Source: Nodosilinea sp. LEGE 06152 (lineage in GTDB: Bacteria > Cyanobacteriota > Cyanobacteriia > Phormidesmidales > Phormidesmidaceae). Taken from it: a DNA stretch of 64,000 bases. Positions within the stretch are counted from its first letter, which is position 1. Each line of letters begins with the position of its first letter. The stretch spans positions 161,787 to 225,786 of the forward strand of contig NZ_JADEWR010000004.1 of the NCBI RefSeq assembly GCF_015207525.1. Direction: 5' to 3'. Below are positions 8,644-18,325 of the stretch, piece after piece. A program made the translations under genes and the position numbers. The notes beneath the pieces are model-generated. The model was not told the origin of the DNA and ran no database searches. It saw only the letters and a list, made by a program, of their open reading frames with translations.

Positions 8644-10332
8644 ATGGCACGGTCACCAAAGACGTCAACGTCTCCAGTTATCGGCACCGTTAAAGGACCG
8701 GGGGAAAACGGCAATCAGTACGTGTTTATTACCGCCAATAACAACCAGGTCAAAATCGGCGAATTTGTGTACTACACCGTTGATTTGACCGATATTCCCA
8801 ACGCCCAAATTTTAGGCAAGATTTCTGACCGCCGCCTGATTGACCACCTGCCGGATCGCATTTTTGCCGACCCCGACATCGACCCGGAGGCGATCGCAGC
8901 CCTAGTCGGCTTCGCCCACCCCAACCCCGAAATTTATGAAGTCACCGTCGATGTGGTGGGCCACTTTCACCCCGCTTTGGGGTTTATGAACCCCCGCATT
9001 GCCCCCAACCCCGGCGCTAAGGTGACCCTGGCTGACGACGACAGCCTGCGCCAAATTATCAACAAAAAGCAGCAGGAAGAAGTTGGCTCGGCTCATATCG
9101 GTTCGCTGCTGCTGCGCCCCGGCAATCGAGTGCCCGTGACGCTGGATGTGAAAGAACTGGTCAGCACCCACATGGCAATTTTGGCGGGCACTGGCTCCGG
9201 TAAAAGCTACACGGCGGGGGTATTGATTGAGGAACTGCTTCGCCCTTACAACCGGGCGGCGGTGCTGATCTTTGACCCTCACGGTGAGTACGGTACCCTC
9301 ACGGACATGCTCGGACATCCCAGCTTTGCCGCTGATGATGGTTACAGTCCAGAAGTGAAAATCTTGACCCCGGATCAAATCCGCATTCGCATGTCGTCGC
9401 TGGACTACTACGACATACTGACGTTGCTGCCCGATATGAGCGATCGCCAGCAGGCCATTCTCAACAAGGCTTTTAGTCTTTTAGGAAAACATAAATTTAG
9501 TAATCAGCGTTGGGACGCACAGGATCTCATTGCGGCCTGTTATGAGTCAGACCGTACTACCGACGACGAAGGCAACGAAAAAACTGGATCCTCTGCTCCA
9601 GCTCTAGAGTGGAAACTGAGCAAGCTGGAGCGCTCAGAGTATTTCCATCGTATGGAACACCTGGCTCCTAAAGATCTTTTTGCGCCTGGTAGGGTGACAG
9701 TTCTCCAAATGAACGAAATTAGCCAGGAGGAGCAGCAGGTAATCTGTGCAGCCGTGCTGCGCCAGAGCTACCAGGCCCGCATGAACACCGCTAAAGACAA
9801 GATTACCGCCGAAGACGAAAACTACCTGCCCTACCCGGTGTTCATTGTAATCGAGGAGGCTCACCGCTTTGCACCTGCCAACGACCCAGCTCGCTGCAAG
9901 CAAATTTTGCGCACGATTCTCAGCGAGGGCCGCAAGTTTGGCATGGGGGTCGGCCTAATTACTCAGCGCCCCGGCAAGCTCGACTCCGACGTGCTCAGCC
10001 AGTGTATGAGCCAGTTTCTCATGCGCATTGTCAACCCTGTTGACCAGGACAGCCTCAAGTACGGCGTTGAAGCCGCCGGGCGTGACCTCCTCAAAGAGTT
10101 GCCCTCCCTAACCAAAGGCCAGGTGATTGTGTCGGGGGCCTGCGTCAACACTCCGGTGCTGTGCCAGGTGCGCAAGCGACTGACCAAGCACGGCGGCGAA
10201 ACCATGAATGCCCCAGAAGCGTGGCTCAGCCATTTTCAGCAACACCGCCAGCAGGCCCGACAGCTCGAAAAAGCGGCTCCAGCCCGCATCGGGAAAAAAG
10301 CTGAAACCTTCGGTGGCGTGAGTATTGAATAA
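8644..10332 (+). CDS. HerA-like ATPase (DUF87/HAS-barrel)
   Basis: A 562-residue FtsK/HerA superfamily ATPase. An N-terminal HAS-barrel-like region (about 1-110) precedes the DUF87 domain with Walker A LAGTGSGKSYTAGVLIEELL (near residue 180) and Walker B YPVFIVIEEAHRFAP (near 400). The downstream arginine-finger-type segment ILSEGRKFGMGVGLITQRPG and the end VRKRLTKHGG fit HerA. Archaeal HerA works with NurA in end resection, and bacterial HerA also occurs with Sir2, DUF4297 or NurA partners in phage defence. No such partner is adjacent, so this stand-alone form is probably the common cyanobacterial one with an undefined DNA-processing role. Confidence 0.85.
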   Translation: MARSPKTSTSPVIGTVKGPGENGNQYVFITANNNQVKIGEFVYYTVDLTDIPNAQILGKISDRRLIDHLPDRIFADPDIDPEAIAALVGFAHPNPEIYEVTVDVVGHFHPALGFMNPRIAPNPGAKVTLADDDSLRQIINKKQQEEVGSAHIGSLLLRPGNRVPVTLDVKELVSTHMAILAGTGSGKSYTAGVLIEELLRPYNRAAVLIFDPHGEYGTLTDMLGHPSFAADDGYSPEVKILTPDQIRIRMSSLDYYDILTLLPDMSDRQQAILNKAFSLLGKHKFSNQRWDAQDLIAACYESDRTTDDEGNEKTGSSAPALEWKLSKLERSEYFHRMEHLAPKDLFAPGRVTVLQMNEISQEEQQVICAAVLRQSYQARMNTAKDKITAEDENYLPYPVFIVIEEAHRFAPANDPARCKQILRTILSEGRKFGMGVGLITQRPGKLDSDVLSQCMSQFLMRIVNPVDQDSLKYGVEAAGRDLLKELPSLTKGQVIVSGACVNTPVLCQVRKRLTKHGGETMNAPEAWLSHFQQHRQQARQLEKAAPARIGKKAETFGGVSIE

Positions 10333-10391
10333 CACCCGCTGGCCCAGGTCATTCCTCGTCTTTTCCCAGATGGCAAGCCGTAAAAACCTGT

Positions 10392-10862
10392 TTAATCCCG
10401 TCCACTCAGAGCCCGTGCGGTTTCGCGACCTTCCTGCTTGCGCTTGAGGCTTTCGCGCTTATCGTGGAGTTTTTTGCCCTTGGCTAGAGCAATGGTGGCC
10501 TTGACCCAGCCCCGCTGTAGATAGAGTTTGAGCGGCACCAGGGTCAGTCCTTTTTGCTCAACTTTGCCGATCAGCTTGCGAATTTCATCGCGGTGCAGCA
10601 GGAGCTTGCGCGTGCGCTTAGCATCGTGGTTGTAGGCCTTGTTGGTCATGGTGTAGGGAGAAATGTGCACGTTGTGCAGCCATAGCTCTCCATCTTTAAT
10701 CGAGGCGTAGCCGTCGCGCAGGTTGACCTTGCCCTGGCGAATCGATTTGACTTCCGACCCCATCAACTCTAGGCCAGCTTCGTAGGTTTCTAGAATTTCG
10801 TACTCGTGGCGAGCCTGGCGGTTGTCGCTAACTATCTTGTACCCGTCGCTAGAATCGGCCAC
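10392..10862 (-). CDS. smpB: SsrA-binding protein SmpB
   Basis: Partner of tmRNA in trans-translation, delivering SsrA RNA to stalled ribosomes. The 156-residue length and the motifs [39 protein letters not shown] and [14 protein letters not shown] [13 protein letters not shown] are diagnostic, and the basic C-terminal tail ([14 protein letters not shown]) is present. It follows the YciI gene on the same strand with a 12-base gap. The ssrA gene itself was not found in this window. Confidence 0.97.
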   Translation of the reverse strand: MADSSDGYKIVSDNRQARHEYEILETYEAGLELMGSEVKSIRQGKVNLRDGYASIKDGELWLHNVHISPYTMTNKAYNHDAKRTRKLLLHRDEIRKLIGKVEQKGLTLVPLKLYLQRGWVKATIALAKGKKLHDKRESLKRKQEGRETARALSGRD

Positions 10863-10874
10863 AGCTTTATCCTC

Positions 10875-11141
10875 CTACTCCACCACCACCCGCCATTCAT
10901 GCAGCTCATACTCGACGCAGTGGTTTTTAATCAGCGGGTCGGCGGCTACGATGGCGCGGGCTTCGTCTAATGAACTGGCCCGAAACAACAGCATACCACC
11001 CCCAAATTCTGCCCAGTAGCCACTTTTAGCAGCGTGGCCCTGGGCAATCAGGTCTTTGACATAGGCCACGTGGGCGGGCACAAACTGGTCAAAGGTAGCT
11101 TTGTTAACAACGCCTTTCTCAATTTTAACGAACCAGGGCAT
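10875..11141 (-). CDS. YciI family protein
   Basis: An 88-residue protein of the YciI fold (ferredoxin-like, related to muconolactone isomerase). The typical pattern is a start MPWFVKIEKG, HVAYVKDLIAQGHAAKSGYW near residue 24, then SLDEARAIVAADPLIKNH. Function is generally undefined. It is the middle gene of a minus-strand run mgdA, yciI-like, smpB with short gaps. Confidence 0.85.
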   Translation of the reverse strand: MPWFVKIEKGVVNKATFDQFVPAHVAYVKDLIAQGHAAKSGYWAEFGGGMLLFRASSLDEARAIVAADPLIKNHCVEYELHEWRVVVE

Positions 11142-11177
11142 AGCGTGCGATCGCAGAATACTCCTGAAAAAACTAGC

Positions 11178-12587
11178 TTAGGACAGATCAGCTTGAATAT
11201 CGTCTTCACTGCCCAAGTGAGTGGTTTTGACCCAGCGCAGCCGCTTGGGCCGCACCGATAACCGCATCGTCATCGTAGCAATCACCAGCAGCCAGTGCAG
11301 CATGTAAAGATTGCCCCATAGGGTTTGCAGGCCGCTCACCCATACCGACTGCTGCCGAGTGCGCCGCAGCCCGCAAAACATCCCTACCATCGACAGCGTC
11401 AGCGCCAGGCTGGAGACCGGCAAAAACAGCGGCAGCCGGTGCCGCAGTAGCGCCATCACAAAGTCAGGCAAAGCCACCGTAGGCAACCCGTACTGAATCA
11501 TCCAGAAGGCGGCCATATCGAAGGTTTTGGCCGGAGCCAGTCGGTGCTGAGCAATCAGCCGCCAGTAGTCGAGGTAGCGCTGGTAGCCCCCCTCGGCCCA
11601 GCGGTTGCGCTGGTGCCACAGACCTAAGGGCTGCTCGACCCCTTCTTCGCCCACCGCAGGGTGCAGCAAAAACTGAATCTCCCAGCCGCCAAAGTGTAAG
11701 CGCAGAGTTAAGTCGAGGTCGTCGGTAATGGTTTCTTCGTTCCAGCCACCGCACTGGGCCAGGGCGGCTCGCCGCACAAACTGGCCGTTGCCCCGCAGTT
11801 CACCAATGCCGCCCAGGCTAATCCGCTGCTGCTGAAAGTAGCTGTCGAGCGCCATCTCGGCCTGCTGCCCCCGCGTCCAGAGGTTTTTGGCTCGGTTGAC
11901 GACGGCCTTTTGCATCTGCACCGCCCCTACAGCAGGCTGATCAAACATCGGCACAATGTGGCGCAGCAGATCTCTAGGGACTCGGGCATCGGCGTCAAAA
12001 ACACCAATGATGTCACCTTTGGTGTCGGGCCACACCTGATTGAGCGCCCCTGACTTGCCGCCGCTAGCCCCGGCACTGCGGCGCAGCACCCGCAGTTGGG
12101 GATAGCGATCGCGGAGGGTCTGCAGGCGGCGGGCCGTGCCATCGGTACTGTTGTCGTCAATAATCCACACCTCATAGCGGCAGGCGGGATAGTCAAGCTG
12201 GCACAGGGCAGCGACCAGCGGTTCAATGACGGCTTCCTCGTTTTTGGCGGCCACCAGCAACGATACGTAGGGCCAAGCCTGCCAGGCATCGATCTCAGCG
12301 GTGGGGTGAGCGCTGGAGTAATCGACTGGGGGCAGTGGGGCTGGCGACAGCACGGGCCGAGTGAGCAAAATGCGTAGGGCATGGGTGCTCAAAATCGCCG
12401 TCAACCCTAGCACCAGCCAGGTGCCCCAGGACACCAGGTGCAGCACAATGGTGGCCCCCCACAACAGACTTAGAGTTAGGGCAGCCTTCGATCGACGACC
12501 AGAAAAGCCTGGAAAATCTTCGATCTCTAACTCGTCAAGGGGCGTAAAAAAGCGTCCGGCGGCAAAGCGTTCAGGAATATCAGCCAT
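11178..12587 (-). CDS. mgdA: Monoglucosyldiacylglycerol synthase (GT2)
   Basis: A GT2 glycosyltransferase of 469 residues resembling the cyanobacterial Sll1377-type enzyme that transfers glucose from UDP-glucose to diacylglycerol, the first step of galactolipid synthesis for thylakoid membranes. Visible features are the VSLLVAAKNEEAVIEPLVAA strand, WIIDDNSTDGTARRL, the metal motif GVFDADARVP, the acceptor segment ETITDDLDLTLRLHFGG and the QRNRWAEGGYQRYLDYWR Q/RxxRW box. Two N-terminal and several C-terminal hydrophobic segments fit a membrane enzyme. The ATG at 12587 (MADIPERF) is preferred over a TTG at 12620. Confidence 0.92.
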   Translation of the reverse strand: MADIPERFAAGRFFTPLDELEIEDFPGFSGRRSKAALTLSLLWGATIVLHLVSWGTWLVLGLTAILSTHALRILLTRPVLSPAPLPPVDYSSAHPTAEIDAWQAWPYVSLLVAAKNEEAVIEPLVAALCQLDYPACRYEVWIIDDNSTDGTARRLQTLRDRYPQLRVLRRSAGASGGKSGALNQVWPDTKGDIIGVFDADARVPRDLLRHIVPMFDQPAVGAVQMQKAVVNRAKNLWTRGQQAEMALDSYFQQQRISLGGIGELRGNGQFVRRAALAQCGGWNEETITDDLDLTLRLHFGGWEIQFLLHPAVGEEGVEQPLGLWHQRNRWAEGGYQRYLDYWRLIAQHRLAPAKTFDMAAFWMIQYGLPTVALPDFVMALLRHRLPLFLPVSSLALTLSMVGMFCGLRRTRQQSVWVSGLQTLWGNLYMLHWLLVIATMTMRLSVRPKRLRWVKTTHLGSEDDIQADLS

Positions 12588-12860
12588 GAACTCAGGTAGT
12601 GAAGCACAACAAAACGGCAACGGCCAGGTTGCCGTGCCCGGAGAGAATACCCTACTCTAAGCGTGCCCCTGGCCCAGGTCTATCATCCCCGATTTTGCAG
12701 GAAAATATTGGTGATACACCCAGCACCATCCTAGGGAATGCTAGCTGTGTGTAAAGAATCATCGGTTAACCAGGCAGAGTGGGTATCTAGTATCCTAAGC
12801 AGCTAAACCCGATGAACGCCGGCATGATCGTTGGTTAGAACTCGACCTAAGGCCAGACCC

Positions 12861-13241
12861 ATGAGTATGACGTTTGAGGCAATTCAGCCCGCAGGTAAAC
12901 AAGATATCAGCGTTTACATGCCCTACTACCAGGGCAGCAAACGCAATGCGCTGCCCTACGCCATTTCTCTCTATAAGCAGGGCAACCTGGAGGGGGAGCG
13001 CCAGATTGAGGGGGGCAACAGCATCGCCTTTGTCGCCACCTGGAATGTCTCGGTGCTGCCCGCCGATTTGACCCGCTGTCGTATGCAGTTTGATGGTGAT
13101 AGCGATCTGAGCTACGAAATCACCATGGCAACCTTTGAATTTGTTGACTTTCTGTTTGACGTTATTGTGGCTCTGCGGCAAAAGCGCTCAGCCGATTTTT
13201 CCCAGGGATTTTACCGAAAACTGCTTCGGCTCGACGATTAG
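12861..13241 (+). CDS. ebsA: EbsA-like type IV pilus biogenesis protein
   Basis: A 126-residue soluble protein conserved across cyanobacteria, with typical phrases ISVYMPYYQGSKRNALPYAI, IPFVATWNVSVLP-like IAFVATWNVSVLP and a C-terminal FYRKLLRLDD. I recognise it as the EbsA family, known from Synechococcus elongatus as a component of the type IV pilus complex that represses biofilm formation. The assignment is from recollection of the family. The ATG at 12861 is favoured; an upstream GTG at 12831 would add ten unconserved residues. Confidence 0.7.
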   Translation: MSMTFEAIQPAGKQDISVYMPYYQGSKRNALPYAISLYKQGNLEGERQIEGGNSIAFVATWNVSVLPADLTRCRMQFDGDSDLSYEITMATFEFVDFLFDVIVALRQKRSADFSQGFYRKLLRLDD

Positions 13242-13432
13242 GCTGCCCATTTCTATCTGGGCTAAAGGGTTTTGCCGAGGCCTAACGCTGACATCCGCTA
13301 AAGTGGCAGAATGAGTGTGGTACTGTGCCTACTGGCGTCACATCGTTGGATTAATGTGGCGCTGGGCTGCTGTACGGCAACAACGCCCGGCAGTCAGAGA
13401 GCAGTGCATTGCCCCCACGGAGGAGTTGCAGC

Positions 13433-14530
13433 GTGCCCAGTTTAGCAAAGCCCAGTTCAGCAAAACGTTTAGTGATTGGTTCAACCGAGGCCTACAGCGG
13501 CAAGTCGGCGGTGTTACTGGGCGTTGGGCTTCAACTTCAGGCTGCGGGCCTCGATATTGGCTTTGGCAAACCCATGGGCAGCTCTATCGGCGGCAATGAA
13601 GCCGACCCCGATCTGGACTTTATTGTTGAAACCCTGCAGCTGTCAGCAGCGCGGTTTTATCCACCCTCCATTTCGCTGACCGAGGCGGCGGTCGCCGATC
13701 GCCTAGCGCTCGATCGCCAAGCCCCAACCCACTACAGCCTGCAGGGCTACACCGAACATCGAGGCGAAGACCTGCTGCTGCTAGAAGGGCCTGGCAACCT
13801 GACCGAAGGCACACTGCTAAGCCTGTCTGTGGCCCACATTGCAGCGGATATTGATGCGGCGGTGCTGCTGATTACCCGCTACGACTCGCTGCTGCTGGTC
13901 GATCGCCTGCTGGCGGCCAAAGCCCAACTGGGGGCACGCCTGATTGGGGTAATTGTCAATGACATTCCTACCGATGCCGCCGAGGCCTGTGCCGAGTTGG
14001 CCCGTCCCTTTTTAGAAAGCCAGGGCATTCCGGTGCTGGCGCTGCTGCCGCGATCGCCGATTATGCGCAGCGTTACGGTGCGCGAGATTGTGGCTCGCCT
14101 CAATGCTGAGGTGCTCTGCTGCCCTAACCGCCTCGACTTGATGGTCGAAACCCTGACCATTGGGGCGATGAACGTCAATTCGGCGCTGCGGTATTTCCGC
14201 AAAGCGACCAATATGGCGGTGGTAACCGGGGGCGATCGCACCGACATTCAGTTTGCCGCCCTAGAAACCTCTACCCAGTGCCTGGTGCTAACGGGTCAAA
14301 TTCCCCCGACCCCAGAGATTTTGGAGCGCGCCTCCGACCTGGAGGTGCCCATCGTCTCAGTCGACTCTGACACCCTCTCTACGGTAGAGCGCATTGATGA
14401 ACTGTTTGGCCAGGTGCGGCTGCACGAGCCCGTTAAGGTGCGGTGCATTCAAGACCTGATCGCCACTCACTTCGATATGGAACGGCTGCTGCAGCTGCTC
14501 GATCTGAAGCTGCCCGTGTCCGCTAGCTAA
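13433..14530 (+). CDS. Phosphotransacetylase-like P-loop/DRTGG protein
   Basis: A 365-residue protein with an N-terminal BioD-like P-loop domain (LVIGSTEAYSGKSAVLLGVG near residue 8) and a C-terminal DRTGG domain around residues 215-330 (GAMNVNSALRYFRKATNMAV, then TGGDRTDIQFAALETSTQCL). This is the arrangement of the N-terminal part of long bacterial phosphotransacetylases; the catalytic PTA domain is absent, so acetyl transfer is unlikely and a regulatory role is inferred. The GTG start is chosen because GGAGGAG lies seven bases upstream; the in-frame TTG at 13409 would place that site inside the gene. Confidence 0.8.
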   Translation: MPSLAKPSSAKRLVIGSTEAYSGKSAVLLGVGLQLQAAGLDIGFGKPMGSSIGGNEADPDLDFIVETLQLSAARFYPPSISLTEAAVADRLALDRQAPTHYSLQGYTEHRGEDLLLLEGPGNLTEGTLLSLSVAHIAADIDAAVLLITRYDSLLLVDRLLAAKAQLGARLIGVIVNDIPTDAAEACAELARPFLESQGIPVLALLPRSPIMRSVTVREIVARLNAEVLCCPNRLDLMVETLTIGAMNVNSALRYFRKATNMAVVTGGDRTDIQFAALETSTQCLVLTGQIPPTPEILERASDLEVPIVSVDSDTLSTVERIDELFGQVRLHEPVKVRCIQDLIATHFDMERLLQLLDLKLPVSAS

Positions 14531-14599
14531 GCCAGACTGGCTGCCTCTGTAGCCTTACCCTCGCCTTCTGATACAATTAGCGCGTTATTCTCGCATTCG

Positions 14600-15127
14600 G
14601 TGCAGCCTTTGAGTCAGTCCATTGAAGCGTCGTCGGTCGATTCCGCTAAAGTCGACACGTTTTTGCAGGAACTCGCGGCTATTCAACAGTCGGGGTCTAA
14701 GCGGGTGGCCATTTTGGGGTCGCGCCATGTGCCTATCACTCACCAGCAGCTGATTGAGCTGATGACCTACGCCCTGGCCCTAGGGGGCAACCGCATCATT
14801 ACCTCCGGGGCCACCGGCACCAACGCCGCCGCCATTAAAGGGGCGATGCAGGCAGACCCCAATCTGCTCACGGTAATTTTGCCCCAGAGCCTGGCCCGCC
14901 AGCCCCGCGAGTCGCGCGACCAGCTAGAGCAGGTCATGCACCTGGTTGAGAACCCGGCCAACGACGCTATGTCTCTCGCCGATGCTAGCTCCCTGTGTAA
15001 CCAGGAAATTATTTCTCGCTGCCAGCAGCTGGTCTGCTTTGCCTTTCACGACAGCCACACGCTGCTCAAAACCTGTCAGGATGCTGAAGATCAGCGCAAG
15101 ATTGTAACGCTGTTCTACTTCGACTAG
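14600..15127 (+). CDS. DprA-like Rossmann protein (DNA recombination-mediator protein A family)
   Basis: A 175-residue protein with a Rossmann-like core: RVAILGSRHVPITHQQLIEL near residue 35, then NRIITSGATGTNAAAIKGAM near 64, a SG-A-G nucleotide-phosphate-like loop seen in DprA/SMF and LOG relatives. Cyanobacterial members are often labelled DNA recombination-mediator protein A, but it lacks DprA's SAM and winged-helix domains, so a role in DNA uptake is not established. It starts at GTG 14600; a TTG at 14609 is possible. Confidence 0.7.
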   Translation: MQPLSQSIEASSVDSAKVDTFLQELAAIQQSGSKRVAILGSRHVPITHQQLIELMTYALALGGNRIITSGATGTNAAAIKGAMQADPNLLTVILPQSLARQPRESRDQLEQVMHLVENPANDAMSLADASSLCNQEIISRCQQLVCFAFHDSHTLLKTCQDAEDQRKIVTLFYFD

Positions 15128-15269
15128 ACGTAGTCCGTTTAGAAAAACGTCCTGACCATGGACGCGAATCCAGCCTTTTGGGTCGATCGCAGCGAACCCT
15201 CAGACAGGTTTAGCTGGAATACCTTAAAGCGCATCTCGCACCATAACGTGTTGTTAGAATAGGGTTCTC

Positions 15270-15686
15270 ATGGCATTTCTTTTTACTATGCCGGGCTTTT
15301 TGCTGGTCAGCATTGGGCTAGCGGCGCTGCTGGTGTATCTACCTTTTTTGGTGGTGGGCTACGGTCGCTTTCAGGTGGGCTATGACCAGGCGGCACCGCG
15401 GGCCATGTTGCCCAAGCTGCCCCCCTACGCCCAGCGCGCTACCTGGGCCCATGAGAATGCCTTCGAGTCGATCATTCTGTATGCTCCGGCGGCGCTGATG
15501 GCCTACGTTACCCAGCAGCAGTCGGACTTGGCCTTAGGGGCCGCGATCGCCTACCTGATCGCCCGTACCCTGTACCCAGCGGCCTACATTTTCAACCTGC
15601 CGATCGGGCGATCGCTGATGTTTGCCGTCGCCAATCTGAGCACCTTTACCCTCTACTTCTTGAGCTGTCGGTCGGCCTTGATGTAG
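15270..15686 (+). CDS. MAPEG family membrane protein
   Basis: A 138-residue protein with four hydrophobic segments of the MAPEG (eicosanoid/glutathione metabolism) fold. Signature parts are [20 protein letters not shown] near residue 55 and [19 protein letters not shown] near 95, which match the conserved N-x-x-E and R-x-x-Y positions. Bacterial members are mostly uncharacterised; glutathione-dependent peroxidase or transferase activity is possible. It appears monocistronic. Confidence 0.88.
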   Translation: MAFLFTMPGFLLVSIGLAALLVYLPFLVVGYGRFQVGYDQAAPRAMLPKLPPYAQRATWAHENAFESIILYAPAALMAYVTQQQSDLALGAAIAYLIARTLYPAAYIFNLPIGRSLMFAVANLSTFTLYFLSCRSALM

Positions 15687-15718
15687 TCTGTTGGTGCGCA
15701 GGTATCCAACATTGTCCT

Positions 15719-16210
15719 ATGGCTTCTAGCTATTCCTTTGATATCGTCAGCGATTTCGATCGCCAGGAGTTGGTTAACGCCCTCGACCAAACCCGACGAG
15801 ACGTGACCGGCCGCTACGACCTCAAGGACACCAAGACCACCCTTGAGCTGAGCGACAGCACCATCACCATTGAGACCGCCAGCGACATGACCCTGGACGC
15901 GGTGAAAGATTTACTGCACCAAAAGGCAGCTAAGCGCAATCTCTCTCTGAAAATTTTTGAGTACGGCGAGGTGGAAGCCGCCAGCGGCACTCGCGTTCGC
16001 CAGGTCGTGACCCTCAAGAAGGGCATTGAGCAGGAGATGGCTAAGCAGGTTACCAAGCTGATTCGCGACAACCTCAAGAAGGTGACCGCCGCCATCCAGG
16101 GCGATGCGGTGCGGGTGACGGGTAAGTCTAAGGACGATCTTCAGCAGGCGATGCAGTTGGTTAAGCAGGAAGACTGGCCGGTGGCGGTGCAGTTTACCAA
16201 CTACCGTTAA
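15719..16210 (+). CDS. yajQ: YajQ family nucleotide-binding protein
   Basis: A 163-residue protein of the YajQ family, starting [20 protein letters not shown] and with the conserved FDIVSxxDxxE and [10 protein letters not shown] segments, and ending [12 protein letters not shown]. Family members bind cyclic di-GMP in Xanthomonas and have been reported to bind RNA or nucleotides elsewhere. The start at 15719 gives the exact family N terminus. It lies 32 bases after the MAPEG gene and may be co-transcribed. Confidence 0.95.
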   Translation: MASSYSFDIVSDFDRQELVNALDQTRRDVTGRYDLKDTKTTLELSDSTITIETASDMTLDAVKDLLHQKAAKRNLSLKIFEYGEVEAASGTRVRQVVTLKKGIEQEMAKQVTKLIRDNLKKVTAAIQGDAVRVTGKSKDDLQQAMQLVKQEDWPVAVQFTNYR

Positions 16211-16298
16211 CTTTGATTTGAGCGTTTCATAGCTCGAGGGTCATAGGCGATCGCCCCCGTTTGGGCAGGCTAAGGGTAGCCACCTGCCGGAGCTATCC

Positions 16299-16763
16299 AT
16301 GACCGCCGAACTGAGCAAAACCGAACTGGGCACCCTGGGTGAAACTTTGGTGGCTAACTGGCTGCAAACCCAAGGCTGGCGACAGTGCGATCGCCAATGG
16401 CACTGCCGCTGGGGCGAACTCGATTTGATTGTGGCCAAAGGTCCTGCCAGTCGCGACGGCCAGCTGGCCTTTGTGGAAGTCAAAACTCGCAGCCAGGGCA
16501 ACTGGGACGCCTACGGCCTGATGGCGATTACCCGCAGCAAGCAGGCCAAGTTGTGGAAGGCCGCCCAGCTTTACCTGCTCCAGCATCCCCAGTGGGCCGA
16601 GGCTGCCTGCCGCTTTGACGTGGCCCTGGTAGCCTGTCGGCATCAGGCAGGCGGGACACCGTTAACCTCAGCCAATTCGGCTCGCCAGATGAGGTTAGAC
16701 GATCGCCGCTACCTGGTGCTGCAAGACTACATTGACAACGCTTTCGACGGGCACAGCCGGTAG
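16299..16763 (+). CDS. YraN family (UPF0102) endonuclease-like protein
   Basis: A 154-residue protein of the YraN/UPF0102 family with a PD-(D/E)XK-like core: LGTLGETLVANWLQTQGW near residue 9, GELDLIVAK near 42 and LAFVEVKTRSQGNW near 56 (the E-x-K motif). Usual relatives are about 120 residues; this one has a short insertion near 100-125 and a longer tail. Biological role unresolved. ATG at 16299. Confidence 0.9.
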   Translation: MTAELSKTELGTLGETLVANWLQTQGWRQCDRQWHCRWGELDLIVAKGPASRDGQLAFVEVKTRSQGNWDAYGLMAITRSKQAKLWKAAQLYLLQHPQWAEAACRFDVALVACRHQAGGTPLTSANSARQMRLDDRRYLVLQDYIDNAFDGHSR

Positions 16764-16956
16764 AGTGGAGCCCTCTACGGCCAACTTTTAAGTAAACAAT
16801 AACGCTCTATTAACAGCATCTAGCCAGTTATAGCCTAAGCTGCTATGTAGAGGTACAGTCGTTGGCCTGCCTCTATCCCTAGCGTCTGCACATACCCAGT
16901 GGGCTAGAGCAGGCTCAATACCATACTTCCTAGCCCGTTGTTTCTCTGGGAATGCC

Positions 16957-17547
16957 ATGACCAAGTTTGCTATTTACGTCTGCCCGACCGGGACCCTGGC
17001 CGAGCAGATCAAGCGGTTTCTGGACCAGAGTGGTGATGCCTCCGGAGGCAAGGGCGCTAGCGGCTCTGAGCCTGGCTTTACGCTAATTGAAGGATTTGAA
17101 GAGCAGGGCAGCGCAGCCCCCGTCTACACCCAAAGTCTCGATCGCGCCTTTAACCGGGGGCTAAAATCGCGCCCTTCCCCGGTGGTAACGATGGACGGAG
17201 TCGTGACCAAGCCCGACGGCTGCGGTATGGCGATTACGGCTCCCTGGCTGAAGCAGGTGATGGTTAACTTTGCCTGCACGGTTAAGTCGCCCACCCGCAA
17301 AATGCCCCTCCGCATTCAACATGAGTTGGGTATGGCGCTGGCCAGCGGCGTTGACCAAAAGCAAATTGATGCCATTGTGGCCCAGGCCGAAGCCGCCATC
17401 GACTGCCAGACGCCCACCCAGTGGGAAATGCGGTTTTACCAGCGATCGCCTAATCAAGACTGGGTTTGCCACCGCAGCTGGGATCTCGGCGACAGCCAGC
17501 CCCTAGTAGACCATCAGCAAACTAGAGAAATTCTCCCCGACCTGTAG
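16957..17547 (+). CDS. Conserved cyanobacterial protein of unknown function
   Basis: A 196-residue soluble protein that I recognise only as a cyanobacteria-conserved type. It begins MTKFAIYVCPTGTLAEQIKR and has a central ITAPWLKQVMVNFACTVKSP and C-terminal WEMRFYQRSPNQDWVCHRSW. Residues 25-40 are Gly/Ser-rich. No membrane or known catalytic motif is evident. It is first in a tight plus-strand cluster with the RibD-C and FemAB-like genes (gaps 13 and 6 bases), so the three probably share a transcript. Confidence 0.75.
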   Translation: MTKFAIYVCPTGTLAEQIKRFLDQSGDASGGKGASGSEPGFTLIEGFEEQGSAAPVYTQSLDRAFNRGLKSRPSPVVTMDGVVTKPDGCGMAITAPWLKQVMVNFACTVKSPTRKMPLRIQHELGMALASGVDQKQIDAIVAQAEAAIDCQTPTQWEMRFYQRSPNQDWVCHRSWDLGDSQPLVDHQQTREILPDL

Positions 17548-17560
17548 CGTACCTGTAGCC

Positions 17561-18319
17561 TTGGCGATCGCCCCCGAGTCTAACCCCGCCATCCCCCACA
17601 CGACCCTGGTGCTGGCCATGAGCTTGGACGGCAAAATTGCCGATGTTCAGCGGGGGGCGGCAAGGTTTTCATCCGCCGCCGATTTGACCCACCTAGAAGC
17701 ACAGGTGGCGGCGGCGGATGGTGTGCTGTTTGGCGGCGGCACCCTGCGGGCCTACGGCACCACCCTCAGCGTGCGCAACGCCGAGCTTTTGGCCCAGCGA
17801 CGGCAGCGAGGACAGCCCGAGCAGCCGGTTCAGATTGTCTGGTCGCCCTCGGGAAACCTCAACCCTGAGATGCGTTTCTTTCGACAGGCGGTGCCCAGGG
17901 GCTTAGTCACGACAGCGGCGGGAGCCCAAGGCTGGGAGGTAAATCAGTTTCAGCACATTTGGACAATCCCCGCAGACAAGACTCATCCCTGGGACTGGAA
18001 ATGGGTCTTAGCCCAGTTCAAGCAGGCTGGAATCAGCTCCCTGGCGCTACTGGGGGGCGGGGGGCTGGCTGCAGACCTGCTGCGCTGCCATTGCATACAC
18101 GATATTTGGATCACCGTTTGTCCCCTGATTTTGGGCGGCACAACGGCTCCGACGCCGGTGGAGGGGGCCGGTTTTTTGGCGGATCTCGCCCCCCGACTCA
18201 GGCTGGTTTCGCACCGTACCGTGGGCGATGAGGTGTTTTTGCACTACCGGGTGCTGCCCCTGCATAGAACCGCAAATTCCTTTACCCTGGAGAATAACCA
18301 ACCGTCTCCTACCGGCTAA
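17561..18319 (+). CDS. RibD C-terminal-domain reductase-like protein
   Basis: A 252-residue protein with the dihydrofolate-reductase-like RibD C-terminal fold: TTLVLAMSLDGKIADVQRG near residue 14, VLFGGGTLRAYG near 55, and the NADPH-binding SLALLGGGGLAADLLRCHCI near 160. RibD-C domains reduce aminopyrimidine ribitol compounds in riboflavin synthesis; the deaminase half is missing, so a different reductase role is possible. The start is a TTG at 17561, chosen to keep the conserved first strand; the next ATG (17618) lies inside that strand. Confidence 0.8.
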   Translation: MAIAPESNPAIPHTTLVLAMSLDGKIADVQRGAARFSSAADLTHLEAQVAAADGVLFGGGTLRAYGTTLSVRNAELLAQRRQRGQPEQPVQIVWSPSGNLNPEMRFFRQAVPRGLVTTAAGAQGWEVNQFQHIWTIPADKTHPWDWKWVLAQFKQAGISSLALLGGGGLAADLLRCHCIHDIWITVCPLILGGTTAPTPVEGAGFLADLAPRLRLVSHRTVGDEVFLHYRVLPLHRTANSFTLENNQPSPTG

Positions 18320-18325
18320 CCACCC

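Noticed and set aside
8644..10332. HerA-type anti-phage system
   Set aside because: No NurA, Sir2, DUF4297 or similar partner is adjacent; the neighbours are housekeeping genes, so the gene is described only as a HerA-like ATPase.
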